64,000 nt of DNA from Oscheius dolichura (Eukaryota > Nematoda > Chromadorea > Rhabditida > Rhabditidae), in assembly GCA_932521035.1 (NCBI GenBank), contig OW051493.1, forward strand, positions 4,278,001 to 4,342,000. Direction: 5' to 3'. Of this stretch, positions 63,239 to 64,000 are shown in pieces. A program made the translations under genes and the position numbers. Numbering within the stretch: position 1 is the stretch's first letter; every line of letters starts with the position of its first letter. The notes under the pieces were generated by a model that saw only the letters and a list, made by a program, of their open reading frames with translations, did no database searches and was not told the DNA's origin.

Positions 63239-64000
63239 TCATCGTCGTCGTCGCTTATTGTCGAAGATCTCTTTCAGCCTGTCATCAAAGAAGTCTTCGA
63301 GCTGCTCGGCACACTGAAACGAGATTGGAAAGGGCTAAAAGAATAAGTAACCTCGTAGACTTCGCTGTCCTCGACATTGTACGCTTTACAGTTGGAGATG
63401 AGCAGTTCCATGTCCGAGCGAATGTCGTCCGGTGTGGAGTAGTCCATGTTTTCTATTTTATGGATCATCGTCCCGAGGTCAATGGGGTCCGAGATTATCT
63501 CGTAATAGTCGGGCACCTAGATATTCTGATTGAAAGGAGGCAACCTGACAGAACGAACCTCAGTCTCGTCCACCGGCTCCAGGAATGGCCAGGCGTAGTC
63601 CAATTTCATCGCGTCGCGGATGAGAGTCTCCATCTTGGCCATCTTGTTCTTCGCCTCGCTGTCTCGCTGGCCGCGAACGGGTGTCTCCACTTGAGGTCCT
63701 AAAGTTCCTTTTTTATAAGTTCTCCCAAAGATAACCCACCAGTCCGTTTTCTCTTCGGTCGTTTGACGGAGTTGTCGCTTTCGTATTCCTCGTCTCCCGT
63801 CAGCGGTGTGGCAGTGTGTCCATTCGTCCGCGCCGGCTGTTTCCGGGAGTTCTTCAACGGCGGTGTGCTGGCCACGTCTTCTTTGTACGTGTTGATCTTC
63901 TTCACAGTCCGTCCACTGCTTGTCTTTGTCACTTCTGCTTCCCTATAACCATATCATTAAATGTAGTTCCCCATAAACCCACATGGTGGTGTCCATGCTC
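63239..64000 (-). CDS. Bromodomain protein, C-terminal part (5' end beyond window)
   Basis: Three complete exons and a piece of a fourth. A basic, disordered region (GRTVKKINTYKEDVAS; SVKRPKRKRTGG) precedes a bromodomain: AWPFLEPVDETEVPDYYEII, DPIDLGTM, DIRSDMELLISNCKAYN with the acetyl-lysine-binding Asn, and YECAEQLEDFFDDRLKEI. The protein ends NKRRRR shortly after. The WPFLEPVD and CAEQLEDFF segments resemble BPTF, BAZ and GCN5/PCAF bromodomains, but no PHD finger or acetyltransferase part lies directly upstream in the window, so the subfamily stays open. Probably a chromatin reader. Confidence 0.85.

Overview
The window is compact nuclear DNA of an animal, most likely a nematode. Genes sit on both strands with little space between them (27 protein genes recognised in 64 kb) and are cut by very short introns, mostly 29-45 nt, with GT starts and TTTAG or TTTCAG ends. 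Nematode signs are a single-domain major-sperm-protein-type gene, a tyrosine phosphatase of the kind expanded in nematodes, a nematode-like beta-tubulin, and splice-acceptor-like AG dinucleotides 0-10 nt upstream of the start codon in about eleven genes, as expected for spliced-leader trans-splicing. No species is assigned. No tRNA, rRNA, CRISPR array or prokaryotic gene was seen.

Layout. 0-2.5 kb: HACL1 (cut by the window edge), a small unknown gene and a LIM-domain gene. 2.8-15 kb, AT-rich: RPT4 proteasome ATPase, a saposin-like secreted protein, a two-TOG XMAP215-family protein, CCT3, an unrecognised Arg/Pro/Trp-rich protein, MIC10 and a basic unknown protein. 15-25.5 kb, GC-rich: UNC-104/KIF1 kinesin and beta-tubulin, transcribed divergently from a 2.3-kb spacer. 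26-31.3 kb, AT-rich: SMC5, carrying a 692-bp foldback transposon in one intron. 31.5-45.9 kb, GC-rich: SZT2, a giant KICSTOR subunit gene, with a complete antisense tyrosine phosphatase gene nested in one 1.8-kb intron. 46.5-48.7 kb, AT-rich: SCOT/OXCT1. 49-54.1 kb: an MSP-domain protein, three small secreted proteins and a secreted metallocarboxypeptidase. 54.3-64 kb: RALGAPB, an unrecognised protein of about 400 residues, and the C-terminal end of a bromodomain protein, all on the minus strand.

Functional themes are microtubules (TOG protein, CCT3, kinesin-3, beta-tubulin), proteostasis, mitochondria (MIC10, SCOT) and TOR-pathway control (SZT2, RalGAP-beta). Most are unrelated housekeeping genes brought together by high gene density. 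Several same-strand neighbours lie 90-310 bp apart with acceptor-like sites before the downstream start, so polycistronic units are possible.

Exon structures were read by eye from frame, splice consensus and family resemblance. Spans run from start to stop codon and include introns. The most interesting signals are the nested phosphatase gene with its 9-nt microexon, the IR/DR-type foldback element that landed inside a splice donor of SMC5, and the duplicated cassette exon and 21-nt microexon of the kinesin.
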